In this document: positions 25,680-64,000 of the stretch, piece after piece
Position numbering within the stretch: the stretch's first letter is position 1
Layout of the letters: every line of letters begins with the position of its first letter
Source: Chaetoderma sp. LZ-2023a
Taxonomy: Eukaryota > Mollusca > Caudofoveata > Chaetodermatida > Chaetodermatidae
Assembly (NCBI GenBank): GCA_034401795.1
Contig: CM067363.1
Span: 30,370,855 to 30,434,854, forward strand
Length of the DNA stretch: 64,000 nt
Direction of reading: 5' to 3'
Made by a program: the position numbers and the translations under genes
Notes under the pieces: generated by a model
What the model saw: the letters and a program-made list of their open reading frames with translations, nothing else
What the model was told of the DNA's origin: nothing
The model's database searches: none

Positions 25680-25800
25680 AAATAAACCGACCAATGAAAC
25701 AAGAGGTAATTAATAATCTGACCAATGAAACAAGACGCAATAATCTGACCAATGAAACAAGAGGAAATAAACTGATCAATGAAACAAGATAATAAACAGT
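25680..25800. repeat. Short tandem repeat around CCAATGAAACAAGA
   Basis: About four direct units of roughly 27-30 bases (ACCAATGAAACAAGAGG with AATAA(T)CTG). The unit has grown locally. Confidence 0.8.
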
Positions 25801-25811
25801 AACAGGCACAT

Positions 25812-25990
25812 CGATTTCTAGCTAATTCCCGACAATCCTTTCGAGCTATGTCCCGTTCGTTTCAAGCTAAGCTCCGCCCACTGGTTACGCATATGACAAC
25901 GATTTATACACTTTAAATCCTGAATTCCCAGAATCCCAATCAAATTCAAGGTAGCTATATAGGTAAGCTGTTGAATATTTTTTAAGCTGT
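25812..25990 (-). mobile_element. Family A MITE, right half only
   Basis: Minus orientation: AGCTATGTCCCGTTCG, AAGCTAAGCTCCGCCCACT, then GGTAAGCTGTTGAATATTTTT, where the copy ends. Confidence 0.6.
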
Positions 25991-26111
25991 GAAACAAATT
26001 TGAGGGTTAAGCTGAGAAGTGTGCAACACCAATGTTAATTTCCTGTCCCATAGGGCTTATTAAGTATGACGTCACTGCGCGTGTTTCGCAACCCGGAAGT
26101 GTGTATTTTAC

Positions 26112-26117
26112 TTTATT
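26112..26117 (-). promoter_or_regulatory. Candidate polyadenylation signal AATAAA
   Basis: Minus-strand AATAAA about 155 bases past the stop codon (26270-26272) of the host gene. It is in the right place for the 3' end of that transcript; no transcript evidence is available. Confidence 0.4.
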
Positions 26118-26269
26118 ACATCATAAGAACGTGTTTATGACGTCATCATTTGTTATTAAACAAAAAGGTTGTTTTGTGTATTTAACGAGCTCAACCCGGA
26201 AATACGTCATCAGTTAACAAGCCTATACCACGCTTACTGACCTGTATTATTCTAACGCTCTTCTGTTCG

Positions 26270-60553
<34,284 letters not shown>

Positions 60554-60699
60554 CTATAGAAATAACACATTTACATCGCTGTTAGAAACTGGTACCTAAG
60601 TACACAAAAACTCTCTGAAAACAGATATTGTGTATTTACACACAGTAAATTTATTTACCCGTGTAAAGGCTGTAATTATTTATCTACGGGAAACAATGA

Positions 60700-61560
60700 C
60701 GTGCTTAAAACTATGCTTAAACTAATGGACATTTTATATGCAGATGACACTGTTATGCTTGCGGACACAGAAACAGATTTGCAGAAATTATTAAAAAGGA
60801 CTACATGAGTACTGTCGTACTTGGAAACTAAGCGTCAACAGTGATAAAGCGAGCCTCTACTTCAATTTCACAACTTAAAAATTTTTATTAATTTATATGG
60901 AATGAAATCATCATATGCTAAGATTTATTTATTTTCATTACAGATAGACACATAATTTAAGCCTATAAAAGAATGCAATTTTAACAATTTTATTTTCAAG
61001 CATTCTGCTGTGAATATGCACCTTTAAATGTATTTACCAGTTATTTAGTACTCGAAACAATAACCAGTTTACAAAATTAAATAGAAATTTCAAATGGTTT
61101 TCATTTATAAAAGGAATACTTGAATCCTATGGATTTGCCCACGCCTGGACGGATTTTCCAATAGACAAAACTGGCAGTAATGCACTGTATATCTTATAAA
61201 ACAGTTCCGCCAAGACCAATTTGAGCAGTCGTGGAATGGGTTACTAAGAGATTCCGCTAAATGTGAAACGTATCTGAAGTTCTAAACCAGTTTCAAACTT
61301 GAAAAATGCCTAATTACATTTCCTATAAATCTACGAATCAGTTTTTGTAAATTCAGAATGAGCAGCCATAACTTGCCAATAGAAAAGGGCAGATTTTTTG
61401 GCATTGTGGGAGGAAAAGGGTTTGGACATTATGCCACACTGGGAAGGTAAGAGATGAAATACCATTTCCTTATAGAATGTCCAGCTCTTAAGCAACTCCG
61501 AGATATGTGCATTCCAGAATATCTTCGAAAAACGCGCAAGTGAAAAAATCTTTATTTGAT
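60700..61560 (+). mobile_element. LINE 3' fragment (RT to C-terminus)
   Basis: DILYADDTVMLADTETDLQK (near 60730-60790) is the reverse-transcriptase YADD block. After decayed sequence, LPIEKGRFFGIVGGKGFGHY (near 61375-61435) and MKYHFLIECPALKQLRDMCI (near 61450-61515) are the typical post-RT end. Several frames are broken. Same lineage as the minus-strand LINE at 39888-42740. The right arm of the small fold-back at 31535 recurs inside (60990-61028). Confidence 0.8.
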
Positions 61561-61718
61561 TAATGCCCTAGCTATCAATTTCATGAAAACTATACAAGGA
61601 AGCTGTTGAATATTTTGTAACTAATTAGACTGGGTGCTGTTGCTGCCTATGGCAGCAACAGCACCCAGTCAAATTAGTTTCAAAATATTCAACAAAATAT
61701 TTATTAAATAGTACAGAA
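61561..61718 (-). mobile_element. Family A MITE, central part
   Basis: ATGCCCTAGCTATCAATTTC, AAAACTATACAAGGAAGC, near-perfect hairpin (61602-61694), then AAAATATTTATTAAATAG. Inserted at the end of the LINE fragment. Confidence 0.8.
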
Positions 61719-61832
61719 TATGCCGGACTCGGACTAAATGTTGCAAAATTTATAAAAGAAGGCTTAAAACTATACAAATAATCTAACACGCCGAAATGGA
61801 GGGGTGGGAATTAGGTGTGGCGGGGGATAGTG

Positions 61833-61925
61833 CTTTTATTCCATTTCATTTCATCTCGTTTCATTTCATCTCATCTCAATTGTATTCATTCCATTTCACC
61901 CCACTGCATTCCATCTCATTTCTGC
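61833..61925. repeat. (CATTT/CATCT)n pentanucleotide repeat
   Basis: CCATTTCATTTCATCTCGTT and similar, about 90 bases. Confidence 0.9.
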
Positions 61926-62169
61926 AACAGTTCCCGGCAGCATTGCCGAAGTCTCAAATGTTAACAGCCACTGGAGATGGTGGCCGGACACATCGCTAAT
62001 CCTCCTGGTTCCTTCTATTTCACTTTTCGTATCGAGGCAAGAAGGTGAGCGTATGGTATATTGAAAATTGGGACGGGTGGGGGTGGGCATGTCTGTCTCC
62101 GTGTTCCGCTTTCGACCTTTACAGGAACAAGGAGATGAGACAGTGTGAAATCCAAAAGGGAATAAATCG

Positions 62170-62218
62170 GTAATAATATAATGATAATAATAATAATGAC
62201 TATGATAATAACGATAAC

Positions 62219-62276
<58 letters not shown>
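62170..62276. repeat. (AAT)n microsatellite
   Basis: AAT units, pure from about 62218 on. Confidence 0.95.
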
Positions 62277-62697
62277 TGGCATCTGTAACCACACTACTGT
62301 ACCTCTCATGCAATTCTGTAAAGTTGGAGAATAAAGTCATTCATTCATTTTATGTAGAGGAATACACATTTTTAAATCACAGATTATTTCACTGAACACT
62401 TGCTAATTACTGAATAGAAGGAGCTTCTTGACAAAAGCTTTACATTCTTAGGCAATCAGCAAAACTGAGCATACCCTGTTAGAAACAGGCATTCAGACCA
62501 TATAGGATATTTTTTTTATCAAATGTATATAATATATTGTTAGCTATGTAAATAAATTAACTTTGATTAGTGCAAATTGTTCAACTTACAAATATACTAC
62601 GTCAGACGGTCAATGTGGTAGTTGTTAGGGTGTTATTAGGATCGTACGCTAATGAAGATCTAAACTGGGGCTTCAGGGAAACTGTGTCAAAATATCA

Positions 62698-62864
62698 GTT
62701 TTTGTGATAAATAGAATCACAAACTCGTGCCTATTTAATATCACTATTATCAACCATGTCAAAACTTATCACTTTGTACTCGTCATAGCTCGTGCAATGT
62801 GATAATTTTCAACTCGGTTGATAATAGTGATATTAAACGAGACGACGTTTGAGCACCTCCTTAT
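62698..62864. mobile_element. Family F fold-back element
   Basis: GTGATAAATAGAATCACAAA, TTTAATATCACTATTATCAA; reverse arm CTCGGTTGATAATAGTGATA, TTAAACGAGACGACGTTTG. A family A copy abuts its right end. Confidence 0.78.
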
Positions 62865-63177
62865 AATGGATCTTTCCTTTTTTAGCTCAGTCCCGCCCAT
62901 CACTAGCTAAGCTCCACCCCACCGCGCCGTGTTGGGATCGATCGATCCTATGGCAGCAACAGCGCCCAGTCAAATTAGTTTCAAAATATTCAACAAAGTA
63001 TTTATTAAATAGTAAAAGCAAACAATTTTTACAACAACGCATAGACCGTCTTCAAATATGTGTTCGTGACGTACTTATCGACGTCATTCATGACGTCATT
63101 CATTATGATGTCATTCTACACACCACGCAGTTAATTATGACGTCATATGATGGGTCGGTACTCTGGAAAGATGAATT
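62865..63177 (-). mobile_element. Family A MITE lacking one hairpin arm
   Basis: AATGGATCTTTCC start, GTTGGGATCGATCGATCC, then directly TATGGCAGCAACAGCGCCCA (one arm only), TTTATTAAATAGTAAAAGC, repeated TGACGTCAT, end CTCTGGAAAGATGAATT. Confidence 0.88.
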
Positions 63178-64000
63178 TGAGAGTTTGTGACCGTTGTATC
63201 CATAGATTTAGTGTACATTAGCTAGACAGATCATGGCCCTCTCAAAAGCAGCATTTCAGAACTCAGTATTTTCTCATCGGATTACAGTCGCCAAAATAAT
63301 GTTTTCGTTACTAAACCTATTATGTAATCGAATAAATTGCCAGCTTAATATAATACAATTTTATTTCTGATAAAAATATGTAAATTTGTGTCTGTTCAAA
63401 GGTAATTTAGTCATTTCTGAAGGCTATATATGCAGCTGATCGTCTACGTCGACCAGTCAGTTCGATTTACCGAACTGACGTTACAGGCGGTCACGACGAC
63501 TAGCCCAATAGTGAATGTAGGCCTATGCGCATGAGCCATCTTGTCAATATATCCAAATCTATGGTTATATCGAACCACTCCAGCTTCTACGGTATTTAAT
63601 ATTTATCATAGCATAATGCCTATTAAAACACCTTTCACAGAGTGTTGCTATAGAGACCCGATGTCACCCACCATTGTTTAAGAGAACACCTGCTATTGGT
63701 CGTTGGCATAGCCCTACCATTCGCTCATATATCGATAATCGATATTCTTAGTTAAGCTAGTTAGTACTGTATAAGTATATCATTTAATATTACTAACTGA
63801 TGACGTCACCCATGGCATTGAGTGTTTTACCCCGCCATATTACATCCACTATAGCGATAATATATAGTTCGCCAGACGAACATGTTTCATTGCCTAATAT
63901 AAAGCATTTACATTACCGTAGCAAAATACCATCGCCACGTAGAGACCATTGGCATACCAGGTGGAAAGTCATACCGCTGTCCTACCCATTGCATCGTGCT
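63178..64000. other. No gene or clear repeat seen
   Basis: Only a short inverted pair (CAGTCAGTTCG / CGAACTGACG near 63455-63480) stands out. An upstream exon of the host gene could lie here but none could be fixed by splice phase. Confidence 0.35.

Noticed and set aside
62590-62681. A further upstream exon of the host gene on the minus strand (peptide FRSSLAYDPNNTLTTTT, AG acceptor, GTAAGT donor).
   Set aside because: The frame holds a TGA before the donor and its outgoing phase does not match exon 60501-60553. It may be a real exon with a different border, but I cannot support it.

Overview
The window looks like repeat-saturated DNA from an animal with a moderately AT-rich genome, most likely a marine invertebrate. 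Evidence is spliceosomal introns with GTAAGT donors, Tc1, pogo, hAT and Harbinger-type DNA transposons, non-LTR retrotransposons, a Ty3/Gypsy relative with an envelope-like region, and very many miniature inverted-repeat elements (MITEs). The phylum cannot be fixed from the sequence alone. Nothing bacterial is present and there are no recognisable rRNA or tRNA genes.

Layout. 5-11600 is one decayed LTR element (errantivirus-like: LTR, pol, envelope-like region, long AT-rich non-coding tail, LTR). 11600-13550 is degenerate AT-rich tandem sequence. About 14400-15330 is a minus-strand LINE fragment (endonuclease end and linker to reverse transcriptase). 16-17.5 kb holds CT and TTG microsatellites. 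17.8-18.6 kb is a remnant of a cysteine-rich (CXC-like) protein. 20940-23218 is a Harbinger-like element enclosing a 1.3-kb minisatellite.

From 26.1 kb to 60.6 kb the minus strand carries one host gene, which is the main conventional gene here. Eight small exons (60501-60553, 58137-58196, 57802-57876, 50066-50186, 42956-43065, 29928-30095, 27605-27701, 26270-26352) have matching splice phases. They read through as one protein of about 254 residues (5' end outside the window) ending in a single transmembrane helix and a stop codon, with a possible polyadenylation signal behind it. I do not recognise its family. Its introns make up most of the window and are built from mobile elements: a 1.4-kb hAT-type non-autonomous element, a LINE, a 4.4-kb hAT element with transposase remains, a 3.1-kb pogo element with a C-terminal PHD-like finger, a Tc1 element, and dozens of MITEs.

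The commonest repeat, called family A here, occurs about 28 times. Its full form is 360-400 bp, with ends AATGGACCTTTCC / GGAAAGGTCCATT, several TGACGTCA (CRE-like) sites, and a central hairpin of about 45-base arms. Other families defined here are B (fold-back with TTAACCCTTTA-type ends), F (fold-back around ATCACTATTAT) and G (arms with GCCATTTTAGAT). Several nested insertions give relative ages: A inside the LTR element, A inside F, A inside a hAT MITE inside B, the 4.4-kb hAT inside A, and a 105-bp palindrome inside A.
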